64,000 nt of DNA, taken from the NCBI RefSeq assembly GCF_000478885.1, contig NC_022567.1, forward strand, positions 1,612,001 to 1,676,000, in the 5' to 3' direction. Made by a program: the position numbers and the translations under genes. The notes below the pieces were generated by a model. It was not told where the DNA came from. It was given only the letters and a program-made list of their open reading frames with translations, and ran no database searches. This document shows positions 15,001-27,000 of the stretch, piece by piece; within the stretch, counting starts at the first letter, position 1; each line of letters opens with the position of its first letter. The stretch comes from Adlercreutzia equolifaciens DSM 19450. Its GTDB lineage: Bacteria; Actinomycetota; Coriobacteriia; Coriobacteriales; Eggerthellaceae.

Positions 15001-18000
15001 GCCACATAGGCGCGGAAGAAGCTCTCGAAGTCGATGACGTAGTCGCCGTCGGCATCGTAAGTCGGGTTGCCGTTCTCGTCGTAGACGATGCGAGCGGTGC
15101 CGGAGGGGCCGGAAGCGGCCTCGCCCTCGTCGATCTTCCACGGGCCGCTCACGCGGCCAGCGGCCTTAAGCTCGTCGAAGGTGACGTTGACTTCCTGCTC
15201 GGCGCCGTCGGCATCCATGTACTTGAAGCGGAAGTTCGTGGCGTTGAACCAACCGCCGTCGCACTCGACGCAGGAGCAGTCCTTATTCTCCTGGCCGCCG
15301 CAAGCGGTGGCCTCGATGTAGGCGTTGTCGTCCTTAGTGTACACGTCGCCCGTAATGGTGAGGTAGATCTGGCGTGCGTCGGTGACCGACGAGCACTCGC
15401 GGGTGTCGGTGACCTTGTCGCCCTCGGTCTTCAGCTCGCCGGTGATCGTTTGGACGCTGCCGGGCTTGGTGACGATCTTGTTGTCGCCATCGAGCGCGCG
15501 GGGACCGGTGTACTTGATGTACTCGTCGCCGATCTTCACAAAGGGCGTGTACTGGTAGCTGATGCACGTGCCGTTCGCGTGGTCGTCGCAGTACACGTGG
15601 TCGGTCTTGGCATTCTCGCCGTTGCGCACCAGATAGGCCGGCACGTAGACGTTCTGCAGGCGGAAGGCCTTCTTGTTCGTCGCGAGGTTCTCGTCGAAGG
15701 TGCTCTTCAGGCTGATGCGCGTCAGGTGCGCGGCGCGGTTGTTGTTGACGTCGTTGCCCACCGTGCCGTCGAACTGGTTCTGGAAGCGCACCTCGAAGGT
15801 GGCCTTGGTGGGCGTCAGGTTGTCGCTCGTATCGTCGATCTGCTGCTTGCCGTCGACCCAGGAAAGGGTGCGCTTATCGCCGTAGTCGTAGATGCGCTTG
15901 GTGTCGGTGTTCCAACGGATGACATTGGCCGTGGTGGTATTTCCCCAGTAATCCGTGTAGCGCGTGACATCGTAGGTGCCGTTGTTGGCCCAAGCGCCCT
16001 GGGGCGTGATGTTCTCGTAGCCCGCGTTGTAGCCGTAGGACGTGGTGCGCGTGACCACCTGATCCTGGGCGCGATCCTTGATGACCCCATGGGCCGAGGA
16101 GTTGTTCTCGTAGTAGTTCTCGGCGTTGTCCGTCAGCGTGCCGTTGTTCTCGGTCTGGATGCCGGCGGCATAGCCGTAGCGCACCTTGTAGCCCACCATC
16201 CAGGCGGTGTCGTAGGCGCTGTTGCGCGGCACCCAGCGGTAGCCGTTGCCCGGGTAGCCGAACTGACGCTCGTAGCTGTTCACGATGGACCAGTTGTTGT
16301 AGGAGTACAGCTGCTTCTCCGCGCTGGTAAGGAAGGTCGTGGGCGCGTAGTAGCGGTTGTAGTCCACATGGGCCGTGGAGATGGCGTTGTCGATGTAGTT
16401 CTGGAAACGGGTCTCCTGAGCCGTGGTGCCGGCGGCGTAGAGCTTGTTGTTCTGGCCCTTGTAGATGTAGGGGCGTCCCAGCACCTCGTAGTCGGAGGTC
16501 GTCTGCCCGCTGCCGCGGTCGCCGTCGTAGGCGCGCGCCGTCTCGGCGGTGGCGTCGGCATCGCCGCCGTAGGGGCCGAGATCCAGCGTGTAGCTCGTCA
16601 CGAACTCGCCGTCGGGCAGGTTGATGGTGAGCGGCTGGTGGTCGGTGAAGTCGCCGGTCTTGGTGATCTTGGAGGCGACCACCTTGCCCGCGGCGTCCTT
16701 CGGCTTCTTCTCGTAGCTGTACTCCGGCGCGCTCGACCAGTTGATGGCGTCCATGAAATCGGGCGTGTAGTCGCTCGGGCGCTTGAAGTAGATGAGCGCG
16801 TCGCCGTCCTTGTTCAGACCCTTGGTGAACAGGTAGGTGAGACCGGGGGACGCCGGCTCGTCCACTTCCTCGTGCTTGCCGGCGTTGGCCCCGGTGATGG
16901 GATTCAGATCCTCATCGATCATGGTCTCGGTGCCGTCGGCGTTCACGAGGTACATATTGTACTCGCGGATGCGGATGGTGCGGTTCACCGTATGGGTGAC
17001 CTTGGCCCCATCGGAGGTGGTGAACTCGTAGGTGCTCCCCGCCCGCTTGCGCCAGCCGTTGTCGGTGGAGGCCAAAGACTCGGCCTGGGTCTTCGGCGGC
17101 GTGTAGGAGCCGTCGGTCACCTTGTCCCACGCCGTGGTGCGCAGGGTGATGAACACCTTGTCGAAGTTGTCGGCGCGCTCGGCGCGGGCGTAGTTGGTCA
17201 CCGGGTTCAGGTGTGCCCACACGTTCGACGCCGTCATGGAGGCGATGGAGCTGTCGGCCGTGGCCGTGCCGTTCTTGGAGGTGCGGAAGAACTTCAGGCC
17301 CATGCCGAGGTAGCCGTAGTACTCCAGATCCTGATCGGGGTAGATCGTCGGCAGCGAGTCGTTGATGCGGATGTTGTCGGCCGCCGAGATATTGGTGCCC
17401 CAGGGCTTGTAGTCGTGGTCGCCGTAGTTGGTGTCGTTGCCGCCCGGCTCCCAGCGGTACAGCGACATGAAGTAGCCCTCGTCGTCCGCGAAGATGCGCT
17501 GGTCGGAATGGTTGTCCGACACGTTGGTGTTACCGGCCCAGCCGATGGAGCCCGCATCGCGGTTCACGGACTTCTGCACGAAGTTGCGGCTCTCGTAGGC
17601 GATCATGCGCGAGGACGTGCGCAGATGGCGCATCTTGCCCTCGTCGAACTGGTAGAAGTGGTAGTGGTGGTGGTAGCAGCCGTGGTAGGAGCACCAGCCG
17701 TCGTGGCAGCACTGGCCGGAGCGGTGGAAGTTCTTGTAGGACCAGGAGCCGCGACCGTACTCGTCGTAGTAGAAGTTCAGCGACTCGGCGCCCGTGGCCC
17801 CCATGTTGCTGAAGGTGGTGGCGATGTCGCGGTAGATGTTGCGCGCGTTGCCCCGCCAGCTCGAGTTGTTGGCGCGGGAGGTCAGCGTCTCGCTCGTGGC
17901 ACCGTCGTGCTCGTTTCCGTTGTACACGGCGCGCTGGTTCGGCGAGTCGTAGCGCTGGGCCGCGGCGTGCACGTACTTCTCACCGGAGTACTCGCCGCCG

Positions 18001-21000
18001 ATGGTCATGTTCATCGTGGTGGTGGAGGTCACCGTGTTGGCCGCCGTGGCGGACGTGGCCTGATCGGTGCGGATGAAGCGGCCCGTCACCTCGAAGGACA
18101 TGTTCTTCGACCACTCGGCCGAGCTTGCGCCGAGGCTGTCGGCGAACCACTGGCCGTAGTCGGGCACCTTCGGGTAGCCGGCCGAGTCCAGCGTGCCCTG
18201 GTTGATGGTCACGTCGTAGACGATCTGGGTCACGCGGAAGGTGGGCACGCCGTCGGCGTAGTCGTTGAAGGTGTCGCGATAGGCATAGACGTCCTCTTTG
18301 CCGAAGCTCGGCACGTGCTTGGCGTAGGCCGCCTTCGGGTTCGCGGCCAGATCGACCGGGTTGCCGCTCGCGTCCACCACCTTCATGAGGTTCAGGCGGA
18401 AGAAGTAGTTGCCCTGGTTGTCCAGCTGCACGGAGGTGGGCACGCCGCCGTTGTTGCTCTTGTTGAGCGAGTCGTAGTACTGCGCGCGGATGGTGTTGCC
18501 GTCGATGACCATCTGCTGGCCGTCGCTGAACTTGACGGTCACCTTGTCCAGGTAGGACAGGGCCTGCTGCTTGATCTTGACGTAGTAGGCGTCGAAGCCC
18601 TCACCGGAGATATCCTGCACCATCTCCAGATGGGCGCCGGTGTTGTAGGTGTAGGAGCCCACGGTGTTGAAGCGCGGGTTGCCGTTGGCCCAGTCGTAGC
18701 AGAAGTGGTTGCCGTAGTAGTTGGAGCCGCTGTGGTAGTGGTACTGGTCGTCGATGTTGCCCGCCACGTCGCGGTAGGTGCCGTCGTCGACGAAGCCGGA
18801 GCCGTACACCCAGCGGGAGTTCTTGTCGTAGTAGGACCAGTTGCTGTAGCAGCCCTGGCAGCGGGTGGGATAGAAGTTCGAGTTGCCCTGCTCCATGAAG
18901 AAGGTGGTCTCGGGCGCCACCGAGCTTACGCCCGCGCGGGCCGGGTTCGGGTCGTAGCCCGAATGCCAGTTCGGGTGGTAGGTGATGTTGCCCAGGTTCG
19001 TCTGGGGCGTCGTGTCCACCTGGCGGAAGTCCACGAGGAAGGAGCCCTGGGACTTGTAGCCGATGGCCAAGTCACCCGAGGTCTCGTCCACCGACGAGCC
19101 CCAGCACCCGGAGTGCCCGTAGTGGTGGCCGTCGTTGGAGCCGGTAGAGTAGTTCGTGAAGCGGGTCGTCTGGGCGTCGCCCGTCAGGTACTTCGCGTTG
19201 TCGATCTTCTTGGGCTGGCCGTACCAGGTGGGATAGGTGCCGTTGATGAGCTTCGCGTCGCTCACGCCGCTCGCCGGGTCGAGCACCGACCAGCTGGGGC
19301 CGAGCTTCTGGCGGGTGATGGACACCGGCGTCGAGGAATCCCCCGACGTCTCCGGGCCCGAGGACACGGTGAGGCGCACGCGCTTGATGTCCACGGGCAC
19401 GTCGTCGCCCGTGACAATCTCCTCCACCTTCTCGCCGTTGACCTCGGTCTCCCGCACGAGGCCCACGCAGATCACGTGGTTGTAGGTCACCGACTCGCTC
19501 GGCTGCATGTCGACGCCCTCGTCCACCGTGTAGCCGGCGGCGGTGAGCAGCGCGCGCACCTCGTCGACTTCCTTGTTCACGCAGCTGTCGAACAGCTGGG
19601 CGCGCTGGTACTGCTCGGTGGGGCCGTCGGAGACGTAGATCTTCACCGGCACGAACGTCGCGGGCTCGGCGACCGTCTCGTCTCCGTCCTCGGCGCCCTC
19701 GCCCTCGTCAGGCTCGGTGACCGTCGGGGGCACGGCCGGGCCGTCCCACTCGCCCTTGCGCTCGACGCGGATGACAAGACCGGCCTCGATGTCGTTGTTG
19801 CGCTCGTGGATGATGTCGACCTCTTCGTCCTCCAGGCCGAAACCGGCGGCGGCGAGCTTCAGCTTGGCCGCGTCCAGAGTCATCATGCGGTAGTCCTGGG
19901 CCAGCTCGGCGGCCTCGATCTTGGAGGGATGCAGGCCGTCGGAGACGGTGAGCTGCACCGTGGCGGGATGCTCCACGGCGTCCTTCGGCTTCACCGACCA
20001 CAAAAGATCGGGATCGGTGGGAACCTCGACGCGCTCCTCGCCCTCCGCGTACACGTAGCTCGGGTCGTACTGCGGACGGGCGTAGACGCCCTCTACCGCC
20101 GGCTCCGTCCAGGCGTCCTTCACGATCGCCAGATCGATGATGCTGCCCGCGGGCACCGCATCGTCGTAAGCGTGAATCGACTCGGCGACCTCGAAGCCGT
20201 CGGTGGCGAGCTTGGCGCGCGCCTCGGCCTCGGTCAGATAGGTCGTGGTCGTGGTCTCGCCCTCGGTGGAGGTGACGGGGCGGTAGTCCTTGAACAGGTC
20301 GGCGCCCTTGGAAACGGTGACCTTCACCGTGCCGTAGCCGTCGGTGGCATTGCCGCCCTCATCGGTGCCCGGCTTGGGCTTGCCGTCTTCCAGCACCGGC
20401 TCGGTCAAGCGCTCGATGGCGATGACCTTGTCCTTCTCCACCGTCTCGCTAAAGACGTACTCCGTTTCGGCGATGTGGTAGAACAGCTCGCGCAGCGCGG
20501 GCTCGAGGCCCAGGAAGTCGGAGCCCACCAGCTCGGCCACCTGGTCCACGACCACTTCCTGGCCGCTGGACACCGTCACGCGCACCTGGGCGCGCACGCC
20601 GTCGGCCGCCTCCTTGACGACCTCGCAGCTGATGACGAAGCCCTTCGGAACGCCGGCCACCAACTTGTAGAGCTGCTTGCCGGAGGAGAGGGCCGCGTCC
20701 TTGTCGGCCACCTCTTCGTAGATCGTCTTGCCGTTGGCGTCCACCTCCGGCTCGCCGGCCTCGTTGGTCTTCTCAAGGTACAGCGTGATCTTGCTCGTGT
20801 CGTCGGAGCTGTCGATGGGCACGTAGGTGTCGTTGGAAGCGGCGAAGCGGATGTCGATGTCGTAGTCGGCATCGCGCAGGCGCCACTTGGCCGTGGCCTT
20901 CTCGTCGGCCGTGGCGGAGGAGAACACCGCGCCGCCGACGTAGTAGCGCGCCTCGGTGGTCGCCTCCTCGCCCTCGGCCTGGCGCTCGTACACATAGGCG

Positions 21001-24000
21001 GTCACGTAGCCCTCGTGGGCCGGAACGACCGCGCCGTTCTCGTCTTTCGTCTCGGGGATGTCGGTGTAAACGTAGAGCTGCGTGGGAGCGTCCACTCCCC
21101 CGCCGGTGCCGTTCTGCACGAGCAGCTCGCTGCCGGCGGCCACTTCCACGTAGCCGTCGCTCTCGAGCGCCTCGTCGAAGCGGTAGAAGGTGACACCGGC
21201 GCAATCGAGGGGCGTCGCATCCGCGTCCATGGTCTCGGTGCGGTAGCCGAAGCCCTCCCCGACGGCGACGATGGTCACCTTGGCCGTCTTGCCGTCGGCG
21301 GACTTGATGTACACCTCGGGCGCGGCGGGCGCCTCCTCGCCCTCGACGGGCTCGGGCGCGACGTAGTTGCCCAAGTCCCCCTCGGCGATGGTCACGTAGC
21401 CGTCGCTCACGAGGCTCTCGTCGAAGCGGTAGAACGTGGTGCCCTCGGTCAGCGGGTCCTCGTCGATCTCGAAACGGGTGCCCACGACCTGCTCGGCCAG
21501 TGGCTTGTTGGCGTTGTCGTCGTTCTTGTCCTCCACGGCCTCACCGGAATCCACGTCGGCGTAGGCGGAGCGCGCCACGGCGTCGTAGTACATCTTCGAC
21601 ACGAAGATGAGCGAGCGGTCGATGCGGCTCGTGATGTAGTTGTCCGCCGTGGCATTCAGCGGCTTGTCGTTGTTGCCGGCGTTGGTGCCCGTGAACGTGG
21701 GCAGGTCGAGCGGCAGCTCGCGGAAGCAGTCTAAATGATTATATGTCTGTACGTTTATAGTGCGCTGGGTTTCGAAGTTGCTGTCGGTGTAGCCGCGCAT
21801 CTGGACGGACTGCTTGTCGATGGAGCCGGCGGAGCCGTCCACGCTCTTGGCCATGTCCTCGGCCATGTCCTTCCAGGAGTACAGCTGGAACAGCGTGGGC
21901 ACCTCGATGCCCAAGTCGTGCAGCTGCTGCTCGGTCATGTAGAAGTTGCCGGCATGCACGCCGCCCTGCAGCGGGATGCGCACGCGGCCGTCATCGGTCA
22001 CGGTGAAGCCGTGGGCCTGAAGCTCGGCCTTGGAAACGGCGGCGAAGTCCGCCGTGGTGCGGCCGCGGGCCTGCAGCACCTTGCCGTTGGTCTGCACGCC
22101 GGTGGTGTACTCCAGCTCGAAGCCGGCGAGGCGCTTGACCGTCGTGGTGACGGCGTCGTCACCCTCGCCCGTCGTGACGGGCACATCGACGTAGTACGGC
22201 CACAGCACGACCTTCTTCGTCGCCCACTTGGGGTCGGACGAGAGCTTGCGCAGATCGCTTGTCTGCTTCGGGTCGTAGCCGAAGATGCGGATCTTGCCGA
22301 TCTTCTCGTCGGGGAAGCAGCGCAGGTAGTTGTTGGAGATGGAGTAGTCGATGGGATGGAAGCCCGTGTACTCGCCCACGTACCCGTTGCCGGAGCCCTC
22401 GCCTGTGACGGCGGCCTTGGTGGCGCGCACGCTTTCGAACTGGATGGGGAACGTGATGTTCACATCGGTGTCGTCCAGCTTCGAGACGGCGGCCTCGTTC
22501 TTCAGGTTCACCCAGTAGTTGAACGTCTTGGCGTAGGGCACCGTCACCTCGGTGCGGTTGCCGTCGGAGGCGTAGCTCGTGGAATCGGAGACCGTGGCCC
22601 CGGTGTAGTTGTTCACGTCGCCGTAGCGCACGTAGGAGTGGGCCTCCAGGTACGGGCGCGCCACGGAAAGGGCGGCGCACTTGCGCACCGTGTCGTAGCG
22701 GAACTTCTTCGAGGACTGCTGGACCTCATCCGCCGTGCTGTCGTTGATGGCGGAGTTGTCCTGCCAGTCGGCCGTGCGGGTGCCGCGGGTGTCCAGCTTG
22801 CCCTTCTGCTTCAGGAACAGGCGGGCGTGCAGGGTCTGGTTGTGCGGGTAGTACCAGTTGTAGACGGCAGTGCTGCTGGACCAGTAGGAGAAGGTGCGGT
22901 AACCGTTCACGCAGGGGGTGAGGGTCTTGTCCGTGCCGTTGACGAACAGCCCAGACGTCGACCAGCTGTTGCCGAAGGAGGCGGTGTTGCCCACGCCGTT
23001 GTACCAGTCGGCCTTGCCCGTGGCGGTGACCGTGAGCTCGCCGGCAGCGTCGGCGGCATCGGCCTTGCTGTTGTTCGCGCTCGTCACCGGCACGAGGGAG
23101 TCGCCGCGCCAACCGGTGTAGTTGTTGGCGTCGCCGTCGGTATCCCACGCGTAGTCGCCCGCGCGCCACGAGGGCTCGAGCGAGTCGTACTCGAAGTCGA
23201 CCTGGTACAGGTAGCAGTCGTCGATGGTGTACTTCGTCGTGTTCTTATAAATGGTGCCGGTGAAGTTCGCCGTCGTGTAGGCCGTGTTGGTGCCGGCGAT
23301 GGTGGGCACCGTGGTCTCGGCGTTGTAGCCGCTGGCCGGCGAGTTGGCCGGCGTCGTGCCGTTCTGCGTTTTCACCAGGCCCACGAAGGACACGGTCTGG
23401 GGGGCGCCGGAGCCCGAGGGGATCTTGTTCAGGGTCACGTCTCCCGCCGCGTTCCACAGATCGTGGAAGTTCAGGGTCGTCTTCGCGCCAGCGGCGCCCC
23501 AGATGGAGGAGTCGGCCGGCACCTTGATGATGCACTTCTCGCCATTGGGCTGGTAGAAGGTGAAGTTCACCGAGGACAGGGCGCCCATGGTCTTCAGCGC
23601 CGTGCCCACTTCCAACGTCTTCGTCTTGAAGCCGCGCACCACGCCGCGGTAGCCGTAGAAGTTGTTGGTGTCCAGATCGGCGGAGTTCCCATTGTTGGCC
23701 TCGGGATAGCCGGGCTCCAGCATGCTCTTCGCCTTCATGGAAACGCTCTCGATGCGCATGGAGAGCGTCGCCTTATCGGAGCGGGCGCGGCTGGCGTTGC
23801 GCAGGGTGAAGACGTAGCCGGTGTTGTCGGCCTTGTTGGCCACGGTCACGGTGGCGGAGTTGCCCGAACCCAGCGTGCCGTTGGTGGACGAGTTGGTGTA
23901 GCCGCCGGTCACGTACTCCGGCGTGGAGGACGAAACCGCGCCGCCCGGACGGGAGTCGCCGCCCTTGAACGCCGTGGCCTCGGAGGCGCCGGCGTACTGG

Positions 24001-27000
24001 TCGATGTAGAGCGTCTTGGTGGAGGAGCGGTCGATGTTGCCGTAGAAGCTCGACAGCGGGAAGTAGTACATCGTCGAGGACATACGGTGGTTGTAGTTAT
24101 TGTTGATCTCCGCGCCCGTGGCGGTGGACGGCGTGCCGTGGGTGCGCACGTCGCCGTAGATGCGGGCCACAAGCGAGGTGTTCGTGCCGCGCTTGGCGGT
24201 ATCCAGGCCGTCGTCGGGATAGGTCTCGTACAGCTCGGCGGACATGGTGGCGTACACGAGGCGGATGTTGCTCACGGCCTTGTAGTCGAAGTTGCCGCTG
24301 GCGTCCTGGCGCAGCTCCACGCTGCCGCCGTCGGTCTTGAGCTTCTCCAGACCCGCCTGGGTGAGATCGAGCGAGAGCGTCGCCTCGTCCACGGAGTAGT
24401 CGGCGCGGCTCGTGAAGTCGATGTCGCCGTCGGCGTTGCGCACGAGCTTGTCGATGGTGGCGGAATCGAGCGTCACCGTGGCCACCGGGTGCTTGCGGGC
24501 GGTTTCCACGCCGCTCGCGTTCACGGTCACCACATCGCCCGTCGTGCCGTCCACGGAGGTGGTGGAGGTCACCTGGCCGGCGGTGTTCTTGGTGTAGGTC
24601 TCCTGGGTGTGCGGCACCGCCGTCTCGCAGTCGTAGATCCACAGCGTCGCGATGTTGCCGGCGCGGTTGTACCAGGAGGTGTCCGTCTCGGAGGTGTCGG
24701 CCGGCAGCTTCGCGCGGCGGTTGTCGCCGTTCTTGTAGCGGAAGTAGCCGTCGATCTGCAGCGTATCGGCGATGAAGCCGCGGGCCTCGCTGATGAGGCC
24801 GTTGGCATCGTACTTGCTCACGCCGTTGCCGTCCACGGAGGTCTTCATGTAGGAGACGCCGTTGATGGCCAGATCCAGGTAGCTGTTCTCGGCGGTGGAC
24901 TTGCTCTTGTTGGTGAGGATGTACTCGTACCAGGCGTCCTCGCGCGGGTTGTCGTCGCTGAACACCGAGGTGCCGTGCACCTGGCCGCTCGTCAGCGGCT
25001 TGCCCTCGTTGAACTGGGCGAAGCTGCCCTCGCCCCAACGGTAGGGCACGTTGGTGATCGTCTGGGGCAGCGTCTCGTGGATGACCTTGTTCGCGCTCTT
25101 CGGGCGATGCGTCGCCGCATCCACCTCGTAGTTGTCCTCGTTCGTCTTGCCGCCGGTCCAGTTGAAGTAGGTCTGCAGCTCCGGCTCGGCGGTGAGCGGC
25201 ATCATCTTCGCGAAGTCGCCGTCGATGGTGCGCGTCGCGGTGTTGCGGTTCCACGACTCGGTCTTGTACTCGGTGGAGAACTCGGCGTTCAGGGCCATGG
25301 TGGTGGAACGGGTGGGCACGCCGAAGACCTCGACCATGGCGCAGTTGCTCTGGGTCGGGTCGGTCTGGGTCACCTGGGAGGCAAAGTGCGGCAGGTGCAG
25401 CACGAGGCGCACGACGTACAGATCGTCGGCGCAGCCCACGTCAGTCTTGGAATCGTGGCCGACGCCGTCCTTATGCTGGCAGCTGTCGGAGTGCACGTAC
25501 CAGGCGGCCTCGGGGATGGAGACGACCCACTTGCCATTCTCGTCGGTGGTCACGTAGTCGGCCAGGTTGATGGCGTGGTACTTGGCGTTGCGCGCGGCGT
25601 CGGTGTACACCTGCTCACCGGTCTCCTCGTCGGCCGGGGTCGTGTCGAGAGCGCCGCCCATCTCGTGGATCGGCTTCGCGGGCACATCGGCCACGGTGAT
25701 GGTCTCGTTGGCGTAGGTGCCGTTGCCCTGGACGCGGCGCACGGTCTCGGTGCGCGAGAAGGTGGTGTCGTCGGCGCCGATGGCGTACACGTCCAGCGTG
25801 TAGCCTTCCAGGGCCGCCTTCACCTCGTCCTCGGTCAGCACACTGGCATCTTGGGCCGTCGGATGAATGTAGTTGCCCTTCTGCTCGAAGCCGAAGCGGT
25901 CCTCGTCCAGGCCGTAGCCGCCGGCCTTCTTCGCCACGGCGTCGGAGAGGACGGCGTTCATGGCGTTAGCGTTCAGGTAGACGGTGTTCACCTCGAAGCC
26001 GCGCCACTGGCCGTCGACCAGCTCGCCGTAGATGGCGGCCTTGTTGCTCATGGCGCCCGTGGAGGCGTTGGCGAGCTTGCCGCCGTCGTAGTTGTAGGTG
26101 CCGTCCACATAGGTGCCCGTGGAGCCCTTGTCGCCATCGTACATGGTACCGTAGTAGCCGCCGATGGTGATGCGGGCCGAATCCATGGAGTAGCTCGCGT
26201 TGTTCGTGAGCGGGAAGCGCCAGCCGGAGTTCATGGTGCCCATGAGGGTCTCCATGGTGCCGTGGTTGTTGGAATTATGGTCCAACACGGCGCCCGTGGA
26301 GGCGTTCTTGTTGAAGCTGTAGTTCTTTTCGTCCACCTGCTGGCCCGGCTCATCGGCGTACAGGAAGGTGACGGCGCCGATCTTCGGCTGCACGGGATCG
26401 ACCTGCGACACGAGCATGGCAGCGTCGGTGCGGTCCATGCCGTTGGAGCGGGCCTGAGCCGTTCCGTTCAGGTACTTGTAGGCAAGCGCGTTGTTCCCGT
26501 TCTTATCGGCGGTCTTGGCCTGCAGGATGGAGCCGCCGTTGATGTAGCCGGTCCAGTCGCCGTAGGTGTCGGAGGTATGGTCCCACGTGCCGGCATGGAC
26601 GGCGTTCGCCAGATGGTTGTTGCCGTCGGTCAGGTTCGTGTCGTAGCAGGTGTTGAACGTGGAGGCCAGCGTGATGTTGCGCTGGGAGACATCCGTGCGT
26701 CCGAGCACGTCGATGACCGCGTTGTTCGCTTCCTTGACCGACTTGTTGAAGTGGTACATATCCATGCGGAAGGTGAGGAAGTAGCCATCGCCCCATGCCG
26801 TAGAGGGAATTTGCAGGTTGCCCTCGGCGGTGTAGGTGGCGCCAGCGGCGATGAGCTGCTCTAAGGTGAACACGTAGATTACCTTGGGCTGACCGTCTTC
26901 CATCTCGGTTGTGACCGTGGCGCCCGTCTTTGAATCGATGACGGTGCCCTCCTTGAAAGCGGAGGAATCGGAGGAAGAGCCCGTGTCACTCCCCTCGCCG

